DNA of 64,000 nt, taken from assembly GCA_047632595.1 (NCBI GenBank), contig JBLIDK010000003.1:17439-81438 (forward strand). The letters are read 5' to 3'. Below are positions 34,456 to 43,074 of this stretch, one piece after another. The stretch is from JBLIDK01 sp047632595 (lineage in GTDB: Bacteria; Bacteroidota; Bacteroidia; Sphingobacteriales; Sphingobacteriaceae). The notes under the pieces are model-generated. The model did not search any database. It was given only the letters and a program-made list of their open reading frames with translations, and was not told the origin of the DNA. The position numbers were made by a program, and so were the translations under genes. Numbering within the stretch: position 1 is the first letter of the stretch; each line of letters opens with the position of its first letter.

Positions 34456-37299
34456 TTAGTTTAATTCAGTCTTAAGAAACTGCCCTGTATAGCTTTCCTT
34501 GTTTTTAGTTATTTCTTCTGGAGTGCCAGCAACTAAAACTTTACCCCCTCCTTTTCCACCTTCAGGACCAATATCAATAACATAATCAGCTACTTTTATA
34601 ACATCCATGTTGTGTTCGATTACTAGAACCGTATTTCCTTTATCAACTAGCTTGTTCAATACGCCGACCAAAACATTGATATCTTCAAAATGAAGACCAG
34701 TTGTTGGTTCATCAAGAATGTAGAATGTGTTCCCAGTATCTTTTTTACTTAATTCAGTTGCAAGCTTAACTCGCTGAGCTTCTCCACCACTTAAAGTTGT
34801 TGAGCTTTGCCCTAAGGTTAAATAACCTAAGCCAACTTCGTTCATCGTCCGTATTTTTCTAACAATTTGAGGAATGGTATCAAAGAATTCAACGGCCTCT
34901 TCAATACTCATTTTAAGAACATCACTAATACTTTTTCCTTTATAACGAACCTCTAAAGTTTCTCGATTAAATCTCTTTGAATTGCACGTTTCACAAGGAA
35001 CCAACACATCTGGTAGGAAGTTCATTTCAATAACTTTTACTCCACCACCTTCGCAGGTTTCACAACGTCCACCTTTTACGTTAAAGCTAAAACGCCCGAT
35101 TTTGTAACCTCTAATTTTTGCCTCTGGCAAATCAGCATAAAGCTTTCTAATATCTGTAAAAACACCCGTGTAGGTAGCTGGATTTGAACGCGGAGTTCTT
35201 CCAATAGGACTTTGGTCAATTTCAATAACCTTGTCTACATGTTCTAAGCCTTCAACCTTTTTATAGTCTTGTGGTTTTTTACGAGAACGGTAAAAATGCT
35301 GGTTCAAAATTGGGTACAAAGTCTCGCTAATTAACGTAGATTTTCCACTTCCACTAACGCCAGTAACACATAAAAACTTTCCTAAAGGAAAATCTACAGA
35401 AACATTTTTTAAGTTATTTCCAGTTGCGCCTTTTAAACTTAAGGTGTTGCCATTGCCTTTTCTACGATTTTTTGGAACTTCAATTTTCCGAATACCTTTA
35501 ATATAATCCGTTGTTAAAGTAGAAAAATCTGTAAAAACAGCAGGAACACCCTCTGCAACTATATGTCCCCCATGAATACCTGCAGCGGGACCAATGTCAA
35601 TAACATAATCGGCTTCTAAAATCATATCCTTATCATGCTCCACTACTAAAACAGAGTTTCCAATGTCTCGTAAGTCTTTTAATGCATGAATCAGGCGTTG
35701 GTTGTCCCGTTGATGTAGTCCAATACTTGGCTCATCTAAAATGTATAGCACATTTACTAGCTGCGAGCCAATTTGTGTTGCTAAACGAATTCGCTGCGAC
35801 TCTCCACCACTTAATGAGCCTGCAGGGCGGTCTAAATTTAAATAATCTAATCCAACATTAAGTAAGAATGAAATCCGAGACTTGATTTCTTTTAAAAGTT
35901 CGGTTGCAATAAGTTTTTGCCGCTCGTTAAATGTTGCCTCAACTTTGTCAAACCACAAGGCTAATTCTGAAATATCGAGTGTACATAAATCGTGAATATT
36001 TTTTTTATTCACTCTAAAGTGAAGCGATTCCTTTTTTAGTCTTGCTCCTTTACATTCAGGGCAGGTGCTTTTGCTAAAGTAATCATCCAGGTTTTTGTAT
36101 TGTTTGTTGCCTGTTTCATACTGCTCTAAAAGCACATTAATAATTCCTTTGTACTCTAATTTATAAAGTTTTTCACTCCACTCACTGTACTGAACTTCAA
36201 TTTTAGTATCGTCTTCAAAACCGTAAAAAAGAGTGTGTCGTTGCTCATCAGTAAATTCACTTAGCGGCTTTTTGGTAGTGGTTCCAATATTTTTACAAAC
36301 CGCGGCTAGCATTCTAAACGTCCAATTGTTTTTGTATGTTCCAACAGGTTCAATGGCACCATTGTACAAACTTTGGTTCATATCAGGAATTAATAACGAC
36401 ATGTCCATGTTTTTCACATAACCTAAACCGCCACATTCTTGACAAGCACCGTATGGGGAATTAAAAGAAAACGTATTGGGTTGTGGTTCATCGTAACTCA
36501 ATCCAGTTTCAGGATCCATTAAATGCTTGCTATAGCTTTTATCTGTGCCAGTTTCATTATCTAAAATTTTAATGATTCCATTGGCAAGTTGTAAAGCTTT
36601 TTGGACACTTTGAGTAATTCTACTTCTGGATTTTTCATTTATTTTTACCCGGTCAACAACTAATTCAATATCGTGAGTTTTATAACGGTCGGCCTTCATT
36701 CCAGCAACTAACTCCTCCATTTCACCATCAATACGAACCTTGGTATAGCCTTTTTTACGATGCTGTTCAAATAGTTCACGGTAATGTCCTTTACGTCCTT
36801 TAACTAAAGGAGCCAAGATGCTAACGGTTTGGTCTCTAAAGTGCTCAAACATTTGTTTAATCACTTGATCTTCAGACATTTTAATCATTTTTATGCCCGT
36901 TTCGTATGAAAAAGCTTCACCTATTCGGGCATAAAAAAGTCGTAAGAAATCATAAATTTCGGTAATTGTTCCTACTGTAGATCTAGGGTTTCTACCTGTC
37001 GTTTTTTGTTCAATAGCAATAACCGGACTTAGGCCATTTATTTTGTCAACATCAGGTCGCTCCATACTGCCAATAAATTGACGAGAATAGGCAGAAAATG
37101 TTTCCATGTAGCGCCGTTGACCTTCTGCATAAATTGTATCGAAAGCCAAAGATGATTTTCCACTTCCACTCAAGCCGGTAACTACTACCAATTTATTTCG
37201 CGGAAACGAAACATCAATATTTTTTAAATTGTGAACTCGCGCTCCTAGAACTTCAAGATAATCTTGTTCTTCTATGCCCGCGTAAGGGATATCACTCAT
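34456..37299 (-). CDS. uvrA: Excinuclease ABC subunit A
   Basis: This 947-residue protein recognises DNA damage in nucleotide excision repair together with UvrB. Both ATPase modules are complete, with Walker A GLSGSGKSS and GVSGSGKST, and signature plus Walker B segments (GSLSGGESQRIRLATQIGS, ILDEPSIGLH; LSGGEAQRVKLA, ILDEPTTGLH). Paired zinc-binding cysteines occur at ACQECGGLGY, CPEC and at CETCEGGG with CETC. Length is normal. Its start overlaps the end of the lytic transglycosylase gene by eight bases, so the two are translationally coupled. Confidence 0.97.
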   Translation of the reverse strand: MSDIPYAGIEEQDYLEVLGARVHNLKNIDVSFPRNKLVVVTGLSGSGKSSLAFDTIYAEGQRRYMETFSAYSRQFIGSMERPDVDKINGLSPVIAIEQKTTGRNPRSTVGTITEIYDFLRLFYARIGEAFSYETGIKMIKMSEDQVIKQMFEHFRDQTVSILAPLVKGRKGHYRELFEQHRKKGYTKVRIDGEMEELVAGMKADRYKTHDIELVVDRVKINEKSRSRITQSVQKALQLANGIIKILDNETGTDKSYSKHLMDPETGLSYDEPQPNTFSFNSPYGACQECGGLGYVKNMDMSLLIPDMNQSLYNGAIEPVGTYKNNWTFRMLAAVCKNIGTTTKKPLSEFTDEQRHTLFYGFEDDTKIEVQYSEWSEKLYKLEYKGIINVLLEQYETGNKQYKNLDDYFSKSTCPECKGARLKKESLHFRVNKKNIHDLCTLDISELALWFDKVEATFNERQKLIATELLKEIKSRISFLLNVGLDYLNLDRPAGSLSGGESQRIRLATQIGSQLVNVLYILDEPSIGLHQRDNQRLIHALKDLRDIGNSVLVVEHDKDMILEADYVIDIGPAAGIHGGHIVAEGVPAVFTDFSTLTTDYIKGIRKIEVPKNRRKGNGNTLSLKGATGNNLKNVSVDFPLGKFLCVTGVSGSGKSTLISETLYPILNQHFYRSRKKPQDYKKVEGLEHVDKVIEIDQSPIGRTPRSNPATYTGVFTDIRKLYADLPEAKIRGYKIGRFSFNVKGGRCETCEGGGVKVIEMNFLPDVLVPCETCNSKRFNRETLEVRYKGKSISDVLKMSIEEAVEFFDTIPQIVRKIRTMNEVGLGYLTLGQSSTTLSGGEAQRVKLATELSKKDTGNTFYILDEPTTGLHFEDINVLVGVLNKLVDKGNTVLVIEHNMDVIKVADYVIDIGPEGGKGGGKVLVAGTPEEITKNKESYTGQFLKTELN

Positions 37300-38215
37300 T
37301 TGCAGTAATTGGGTAATTTGAAGGAGGTAAGGTTATGTCGTAAACTTTACTTTTACTATTGATCAACTCGCCTTGCAATAACCAAGGATTAAAAAGCTTT
37401 AATGTTTTGTAATTTATTTTTTGTGACAACGCAAATTCAGCTAAATCAGTAATGTTGCTGTCTACCGTTATTTTAGAAGTAGTAATTGGAGCGTATAGGT
37501 CACCTTCTCCAATATAAAAACCATATTTACTTGGTGAATTTATGATCTCTTTCATCGCAAGAATTCTAAAAATGTATCTAGAAGTTTCAGTATTTAGATA
37601 CAAATCGTAGTAATTAGATGATTTTTGACGTTCAATATCACGTTCTATTCCGTTTGGACCTCTGTTGTAAGCAGCAGCAGCTAAGGTCCATGAACCAAAC
37701 TTTTCCTTACTTTCTTTAAGATGCTTACAAGCAGCAACTGTTGCTAGTTCTAAATTCAAACGTTCATCTACGTTGTTATTTACTTCAAGGTCTAACTCCT
37801 TTGCAGTTCCTTCTAAAATTTGCCATACTCCTTTTGCTCCTGATGGAGAGGTAACATTCAATAATCCTGATTCGGCTAATGCTAAATACTTGAAATCATC
37901 TGGAACTCCTTGTGCTTTTAAAATAGGTTCAATAATTGGGAAAGTTTTATTTGCTCTTTTTAGCATCAACAATCCATTAGACTGCCAATAGGTATTTACG
38001 AGCAATTCGCGATCCATACGTTCTTTCACGTCGGGAATATGAATTGGCATTGCTTCGCCTGCAAAAACCAAGTCTTTAGGCATTTGAACCGGGTAAATTC
38101 TGTAGTGTTCGTAAAATTCTTCTGTATTGTAGCGATATTCTGTACCTTGATAGAATAATACAAATGCTACTGCAGCAAGAATAATGGTGATTGATAATAT
38201 GATTTGCTTGTTCAT
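37292..38215 (-). CDS. Lytic transglycosylase (SLT/MltD-like)
   Basis: This 307-residue protein has an N-terminal membrane anchor (about 5-20). Its catalytic SLT domain (about 95-230) contains ALAESGLLNVTSPSGAKGVW, with the catalytic Glu in AES, then AAAAYNRGPNGI and TSRYIFRILA. The last 70 residues resemble a degenerate LysM segment. It cleaves peptidoglycan to anhydromuropeptides in the periplasm. A perfect minus-strand TAACTTTG at 38243-38236 is its likely -7 element, 20 bases before the ATG. Confidence 0.88.
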   Translation of the reverse strand: MNKQIILSITIILAAVAFVLFYQGTEYRYNTEEFYEHYRIYPVQMPKDLVFAGEAMPIHIPDVKERMDRELLVNTYWQSNGLLMLKRANKTFPIIEPILKAQGVPDDFKYLALAESGLLNVTSPSGAKGVWQILEGTAKELDLEVNNNVDERLNLELATVAACKHLKESKEKFGSWTLAAAAYNRGPNGIERDIERQKSSNYYDLYLNTETSRYIFRILAMKEIINSPSKYGFYIGEGDLYAPITTSKITVDSNITDLAEFALSQKINYKTLKLFNPWLLQGELINSKSKVYDITLPPSNYPITANE

Positions 38216-38235
38216 TTTTAAGCCTATTTATTGTT

Positions 38236-38293
38236 CAAAGTTAATAACAAGCAACTATCAAACCACTTATTAATCAATCTATATGTAGATTTG
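38236..38293. promoter_or_regulatory. Divergent -7 elements for the transglycosylase and pseudouridine synthase genes
   Basis: Minus strand: TAACTTTG at 38243-38236, with a TTTG 15 bases further up. Plus strand: TAGATTTG at 38286-38293, 15 bases before the ATG at 38309. Both match TAnnTTTG perfectly; the -33 regions are weaker. Confidence 0.5.
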
Positions 38294-38308
38294 TGAACAA
38301 TTTTTACA

Positions 38309-39070
38309 ATGAAAGGACCCGAAAACAAAAGTAAACCTGAATCTGAAGGCGTTAGGCTTAATAAATATATTGCTAATAGCGGTGTGTGTTCTAGGCGAAA
38401 GGCTGATGAATTAATTGCAGCAGGTAAAGTTCAAATTAATGGTGATACCGTTAAAGAAATGGGTATCAAAGTTCAGGATAAAGATAAAGTAAGTGTTTCA
38501 GGGAAGCCCATAAAACCTGTACGTTCGGTTTATGTGCTACTTAACAAGCCTAAAGGATATATTACCACAACTGATGATCCTAAAGAACGTAAAATTGTAA
38601 TGGACTTAGTTGCAAATGCTACTAAAGAACGAATTTATCCAGTGGGAAGATTAGACCGTCAAACAACAGGACTTTTAGTTTTGACAAATGATGGTGATAT
38701 GGCTCAAAGATTAGCCCATCCTAGTTTTAAAATTTCAAAATTATATTCAGTTGAGTTGAACAAAGATTTTAGTGAAAAGGATTTTGAAAAAGTAGAAAAA
38801 GGAGTTGAACTTGAAGACGGAATGGTAAAGGTTGATGACCTAGCTTATGTTGAAGGCAAGTCAAGGAACAATGTTGGAATTAAAATACACAGTGGGAAAA
38901 ACCGTGTAATCAGAAGACTTTTTGAGCACTTAGGTTATACTGTTGAGAAATTAGACCGTGTAAGCTATGCGGGACTTACGAAAAAAGACCTTCCAAGATC
39001 AAAATGGCGTTACTTAACCCCATTTGAAGTAAGACGTTTTAAAAGCTTAAGATCTTTAGAAAGAGATTAG
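38309..39070 (+). CDS. RluB/RsuA-type rRNA pseudouridine synthase
   Basis: This 253-residue protein has an S4 RNA-binding domain (residues 15-60: VRLNKYIANSGVCSRRKADE). A pseudouridine synthase domain follows, with the catalytic Asp116 in VGRLDRQTTGLLVLTNDGD, the early KPKGYITT and the late GKNRVIRRLFEHLGY. It fits the family that modifies 23S rRNA (RluB) or 16S rRNA (RsuA); RluB is the more common annotation in this phylum. Its stop codon shares a TTAG tetranucleotide with the stop of convergent bshA. Confidence 0.9.
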   Translation: MKGPENKSKPESEGVRLNKYIANSGVCSRRKADELIAAGKVQINGDTVKEMGIKVQDKDKVSVSGKPIKPVRSVYVLLNKPKGYITTTDDPKERKIVMDLVANATKERIYPVGRLDRQTTGLLVLTNDGDMAQRLAHPSFKISKLYSVELNKDFSEKDFEKVEKGVELEDGMVKVDDLAYVEGKSRNNVGIKIHSGKNRVIRRLFEHLGYTVEKLDRVSYAGLTKKDLPRSKWRYLTPFEVRRFKSLRSLERD

Positions 39071-40227
39071 GCAGTTGGCTGCACGTAAGCTGGTTCTTTT
39101 TGAGAGTTTTTAATGACATCTTCATAAAATCGCTCATAAATAGGAGTGATTTCTAAAATATCGAAGATTTTCGCACGAGCATAGGCACGGTCTTTAAATC
39201 CTTCAAGAACTTTATCATCACGTAAAATCTCTAGGGCTTTTATAGCCATGCCATCGGTATCGCCAACTTTTAATAAAAATCCAGTTTCACCTTCAATATT
39301 AACTTCTGGAATTCCACCGGCATTTGAAGAAATTACGGGGACTCTGCAAGCCATCGCTTCTAATGCCGCTAATCCAAAGCTTTCGCTTTCAGAAGGCATC
39401 ACAAACAGGTCGCTGACAGCTAAAATCTCGTCTACTGCATCTTGTTTACCTAAGAAACGAATATCATCGCATGATTTTAGTTCACGGCAAAGCTTTTCTA
39501 CGTTGTGTCGTTCTGGACCATCGCCAACAAAAAGCAATTTGGCATTAATTTCTTTTCTCACCTTATCAAAAACGTGAACCACATCTTCAACTCTCTTTAC
39601 TTTTCGGAAGTTGGAAATATGAATAAGTATTCGTTCATTATTAGGAGCGATTGCCTTTTTGAAATGCTCTTTATTCTTAAATGAAAAACGTGCTAAGTCT
39701 ACAAAATTTGGAATAACGGCAATAGGTCTTGTAATATCAAAAATTGATAATGTTTCTTTTTTTAGATCTTCAGAAACCGAAGTGACACCATCACTTTGAT
39801 TAATTGACCATTGAACCACCGGTTTGTAGGTGTCGTCTTTGCCTACTAAAGTGATATCAGTGCCATGTAGGGTGGTTACTACTGGAATATGCACTCCCTG
39901 CTGAGCTAAAATCTGCTTAGCTAAGAGGGCCGCTGAAGCATGAGGAATTGCATAATGAACATGTAATAAATCTAGTTTTTCATATTTGATTACATCTACA
40001 AGTTTACTTGTTAAAGCAACTTCGTAAGGAGCATATTCAAAAAGGGGATAATTGGCAAGTCTTACTTCGTGGTAAAACAGGTTTTCTGAGAAAAAATCTA
40101 AACGCGCAGGCTGACTGTAGGTTATAAAATGAATTTCATGACCTTTTTTGGCTAAAGCCTTTCCAAGTTCAGTTGCAACAACGCCACTTCCACCAAAGGT
40201 TGGGTAACAAACAATTCCAATTTTCAT
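39067..40227 (-). CDS. bshA: N-acetyl-alpha-D-glucosaminyl L-malate synthase
   Basis: This 386-residue GT4 glycosyltransferase makes the first intermediate of bacillithiol from UDP-GlcNAc and L-malate. The opening (IGIVCYPTFGGSGVVATELG), the LHVHYAIPHASAA segment, and the C-terminal ESFGLAALEAMACRVPVISSNAGGIPEV with the donor-binding Glu pair are characteristic of BshA. It implies that this bacterium uses bacillithiol as a low-molecular-weight thiol, as many Bacteroidota do. It is in line with accA but 83 bases away. Confidence 0.93.
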   Translation of the reverse strand: MKIGIVCYPTFGGSGVVATELGKALAKKGHEIHFITYSQPARLDFFSENLFYHEVRLANYPLFEYAPYEVALTSKLVDVIKYEKLDLLHVHYAIPHASAALLAKQILAQQGVHIPVVTTLHGTDITLVGKDDTYKPVVQWSINQSDGVTSVSEDLKKETLSIFDITRPIAVIPNFVDLARFSFKNKEHFKKAIAPNNERILIHISNFRKVKRVEDVVHVFDKVRKEINAKLLFVGDGPERHNVEKLCRELKSCDDIRFLGKQDAVDEILAVSDLFVMPSESESFGLAALEAMACRVPVISSNAGGIPEVNIEGETGFLLKVGDTDGMAIKALEILRDDKVLEGFKDRAYARAKIFDILEITPIYERFYEDVIKNSQKEPAYVQPTA

Positions 40228-40310
40228 AGTTGTACTTAATTCAGTTATAAAATGAATTTAAACTCGAATTGTTTTAGTAAAAAGTAGATTTTAGAATTAC
40301 GAATTGTAAT

Positions 40311-41270
40311 TTATACTTCTTCAACAACACCCATTTTGCAGAATTTGTCGATTCTTTGCTCAACGCGGTCTTCTGGGCTTAATTCTAATAATTCTTTAAG
40401 GTCTTTTTTGATTTTGGCTTTAACGGCTTTACCTCCTTTTTCTTTATCGTGATGAACACCACCTAACGGTTCTTTGATAATTCCATCAATTAATCCATTT
40501 CCAAGCATGTCTGTAGCAGTTAACTTTAATGCCTCAGCTGCTTGTTCTTTATAATCCCAACTTCTCCATAAAATTGAAGAGCAAGACTCTGGAGAGATTA
40601 CAGAATACCAAGTGTATTCTAACATGTAAACTCTGTCACCAATACCAATACCTAATGCACCACCCGAAGCACCTTCACCAACTACGATGCAGATTACAGG
40701 TACTTTTAGAAGGAACATTTCTCTTAAGTTTCGAGCAATTGCTTCACCTTGGCCTCTTTCTTCAGCTTCTAAGCCAGGAAATGCTCCTGGAGTATCAATA
40801 AATGTTACAATTGGCACATTAAATTTTTCAGCTAGCTTCATTAAACGAAGTGCTTTACGGTACCCTTCAGGGTTGGCCATACCAAAATTTCGGTATTGAC
40901 GCATTTTAGTGTTTGTCCCTTTTTGGTGACCAATAAACATTACTGGCACGCCATCTAAATCACCAAAGCCACCAACAATTGCTTTATCGTCTCCAACGTT
41001 TCTATCTCCGTGAAGCTCAATAAAGTTTTTTGAGATCATGTCAATATATTGCAGTGTATAAGGGCGGTTAGAATGTCGGCTGATTTGAACTTTTTGCCAT
41101 CTACTAAGGTTCTTGTAAATTTCCTTTTTCTTAGCTTCAATCTTTGCCTCAAGGTCGCTAACTGTTTTTACAACATCAGCACCGCTTTCTTCTCCAAGAG
41201 TTTTCGCCTGTTTTAACTGTTCGGCTAAATCTGCTAATGGCTTTTCAAAATCTAATATGTATTCTTCCAT
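40311..41270 (-). CDS. accA: Acetyl-CoA carboxylase carboxyltransferase subunit alpha
   Basis: This 319-residue subunit transfers the carboxyl group from biotin to acetyl-CoA in fatty-acid synthesis, working with AccD. It shows the N-terminal helical part (LDFEKPLADLAEQLKQ), RPYTLQYIDMISKNF, FIGHQKGTNTKM, TFIDTPGAFPGLEAEERGQG, and the oxyanion-forming VVGEGASGGALGIGIGD. Length is normal. A minus-strand TACCTTTG (41298-41291) is a good -7 element 20 bases before the ATG. Confidence 0.96.
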   Translation of the reverse strand: MEEYILDFEKPLADLAEQLKQAKTLGEESGADVVKTVSDLEAKIEAKKKEIYKNLSRWQKVQISRHSNRPYTLQYIDMISKNFIELHGDRNVGDDKAIVGGFGDLDGVPVMFIGHQKGTNTKMRQYRNFGMANPEGYRKALRLMKLAEKFNVPIVTFIDTPGAFPGLEAEERGQGEAIARNLREMFLLKVPVICIVVGEGASGGALGIGIGDRVYMLEYTWYSVISPESCSSILWRSWDYKEQAAEALKLTATDMLGNGLIDGIIKEPLGGVHHDKEKGGKAVKAKIKKDLKELLELSPEDRVEQRIDKFCKMGVVEEV

Positions 41271-41290
41271 ATAAATGGTATTTAGAAGCT

Positions 41291-41298
41291 CAAAGGTA
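41291..41298 (-). promoter_or_regulatory. -7 element of accA
   Basis: TACCTTTG on the minus strand is a perfect TAnnTTTG, about 20 bases before the accA ATG. No TTTG is seen at the expected -33 distance. Confidence 0.45.
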
Positions 41299-41326
41299 GA
41301 AATATTAAAAAATTAGAGTTGCTTTT

Positions 41327-41578
41327 TTAAGCTTTTGATTCTTTTTTATTGCAAACACTTTCTTTTTTGTCATTTTCAGAAAAAATTTCATTTTTATAAA
41401 AAGTGTAGGATTGCTGAAATAAATTATTCAGGTTATTAGCAAAAGTTACTGCTATCCAATTAGATGAGAGCTCGAATGGAATTTTCTTTGGGGTTAAATA
41501 AATACAAAAAACCCATACGAGAAGTACAAAAAAGTTCTTCAGTAAAATGGATTTAATGTTACTTATTTTCTTTTTCAC
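41327..41578 (-). CDS. Possible small membrane protein, unrecognised
   Basis: An 83-codon frame starts at GTG (41578) and has a basic N-terminus, one hydrophobic segment (FFVLLVWVFCIYL, about 16-28) and a charged Lys/Glu/Ser-rich end. It could be a single-pass inner-membrane protein. No family is recognised, the start is not ATG, and no promoter was identified, so it may equally be a chance frame in the gap between accA and the divergent lipoprotein gene. Confidence 0.35.
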   Translation of the reverse strand: MKKKISNIKSILLKNFFVLLVWVFCIYLTPKKIPFELSSNWIAVTFANNLNNLFQQSYTFYKNEIFSENDKKESVCNKKESKA

Positions 41579-41600
41579 GAATTAAAGATAACAATTCTAT

Positions 41601-41608
41601 TATTTTTG
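41601..41608 (+). promoter_or_regulatory. -7 element of the TPR lipoprotein gene
   Basis: TATTTTTG is a perfect TAnnTTTG, 20 bases before the ATG at 41629. The -33 region is not clear. Confidence 0.45.
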
Positions 41609-41628
41609 CAGACAATAACAAACTAAAT

Positions 41629-42153
41629 ATGAAGAATTTTTTGATTGTAGTACTGTTTTTATCTCTTGTTTCTTGCGACCCTATGTACAAGAGAAAACTT
41701 AAAAAGGAAATTACCCATCAGGAAAATATTGTATTGGATGAGAATTTAGAAATGAACGATTCAGTAGCAATGGTTTTGATGAAAAACTATAAAGAATTTG
41801 CAAGAGAATACCCTACGGATGAGGAAAGCCCTAACTGTCTGTTTAAGGCTGCTGAGTTGGCAAATGGAATGGGAGCTCCTTCTGCTGCAATAGATTTGTA
41901 CAGGCAGGTTTATGAAGCTTACCCTGAGTATAAAGAGGCTCCAATGTGCTTATTTATTTTGGGCTTTATCTACGAAAATCAGTTGCAGAACTACAAGATG
42001 GCTGGAATGTATTATCGAGATTTCTTAAAGAAATTTCCAGATCATGAATTGAGCGAAGATGTGAAATTGTCAATTAAGAATTTAGGCAAAACACCAGATG
42101 AATTAATTAAGGAGTTTGAACAAAAACTTGAAAACGGCGAAATAGATAGTTAG
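41629..42153 (+). CDS. TPR-containing lipoprotein
   Basis: This 174-residue protein has a lipoprotein signal with lipobox (LVSC, Cys16) followed by tetratricopeptide-type helices (about 50-150: SPNCLFKAAELANGMG, AAIDLYRQVYEAYPEY, AGMYYRDFLKKFPDHE). The spacing resembles that of BamD/YbgF-like outer-membrane lipoproteins, but it is too short for BamD. A scaffolding role in the envelope is inferred. The stop codon shares TTAG with the stop of convergent cdaA. Confidence 0.75.
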   Translation: MKNFLIVVLFLSLVSCDPMYKRKLKKEITHQENIVLDENLEMNDSVAMVLMKNYKEFAREYPTDEESPNCLFKAAELANGMGAPSAAIDLYRQVYEAYPEYKEAPMCLFILGFIYENQLQNYKMAGMYYRDFLKKFPDHELSEDVKLSIKNLGKTPDELIKEFEQKLENGEIDS

Positions 42154-42953
42154 TTAACTATTTTTTTCAATCGATTTTCTAATTCTTTAATTCCGATTGG
42201 AGTTTTAAGCTTGCCATGGTATGCACAAGATATATTTCCAGTTTCTTCTGAGACAATTATTGCAAAAGCATCGTCATTGTTTTCTGAGGCGCCAAGGGCT
42301 GCTCTGTGACGTAGTCCAACGCGACTTGGCAATTCACTTTGATCTGAAACGGGCAATATACAACTAGCAGATTTTATTCTGTTGTTAGAAATTACCATGG
42401 CGCCATCATGCATAGGACTGGTTTTGGCAAAAATACTTTCAATAAGTCGTCTAGATATTTTAGAATCTAATTCAACTCCGTTGTTTGCCCAGTGATACTC
42501 GTCACTATTTTCAAGAAAAACGATAATTGCACCAGTTCTTGATCTGGCCATTGTATTTACAGCCCCAATTATTGGAGTAATGTCGGTTTCGTCTTTGATT
42601 TTATCCTTTCCAAATCTTCCGAAAAGAAAATTATTTATTGAGCGACTTTTATTTAAAATCGAGTTTTTGCCGATAATGATTAAAAAACGTCGAATTTCTT
42701 GCTGAAAAACTACTATTAGAGCAATAACACCAACACCAACCACAGCATCAAGAACGCCGCCAATTAATACCATGTTGAGCGATTTTACTAGAAGCCAAAA
42801 CAAATAGATGCTAACTAAACCTACAAAGATGTTTAAGGCAATGGTTCCTTTAATTATAGTATAGACTTGATATAAAATAATAGCAAAGAGCACTATATCG
42901 ATTAAATCGAATAGCCCAATGCTTAAAAATCCTATATCAAATAAAGTGGTCAT
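42150..42953 (-). CDS. cdaA: Diadenylate cyclase CdaA
   Basis: This enzyme makes cyclic di-AMP from two ATP. The start at 42953 (267 residues, MTTLFDIGFLSIG) is chosen over 42971 because the -7 element of its promoter (42976-42969) overlaps the longer start. Three N-terminal membrane segments are visible (about 15-80). The DisA_N domain follows with the MHDGAMVIS and GLRHRAALGASE catalytic motifs intact. Cyclic di-AMP controls osmotic balance and wall homeostasis. In many relatives folP lies upstream, but here the upstream gene is the divergent AsmA-family gene. Confidence 0.94.
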   Translation of the reverse strand: MTTLFDIGFLSIGLFDLIDIVLFAIILYQVYTIIKGTIALNIFVGLVSIYLFWLLVKSLNMVLIGGVLDAVVGVGVIALIVVFQQEIRRFLIIIGKNSILNKSRSINNFLFGRFGKDKIKDETDITPIIGAVNTMARSRTGAIIVFLENSDEYHWANNGVELDSKISRRLIESIFAKTSPMHDGAMVISNNRIKSASCILPVSDQSELPSRVGLRHRAALGASENNDDAFAIIVSEETGNISCAYHGKLKTPIGIKELENRLKKIVN

Positions 42954-42968
42954 GTAAATTTCTTTTGC

Positions 42969-42997
42969 CAAATATACTTATATAATATAATCTACAA
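42969..42997 (-). promoter_or_regulatory. cdaA promoter
   Basis: On the minus strand, TTG (42997-42995), 18 bases, then TATATTTG (42976-42969, perfect TAnnTTTG). The transcription start would fall close to 42963, giving a leader of only about ten bases before the ATG at 42953. Confidence 0.65.
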
Positions 42998-43074
42998 TTT
43001 AACGTGTTATAATAAATAGTGTTTATGGATTAGTTCAAAGAATTAGCATATTTGTATTCAACTTTTATCGAAAC

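Noticed and set aside
40529..40899. Plus-strand open frames opposite accA
   Set aside because: They are antisense shadows of a well-identified gene with no domain or start signal of their own.
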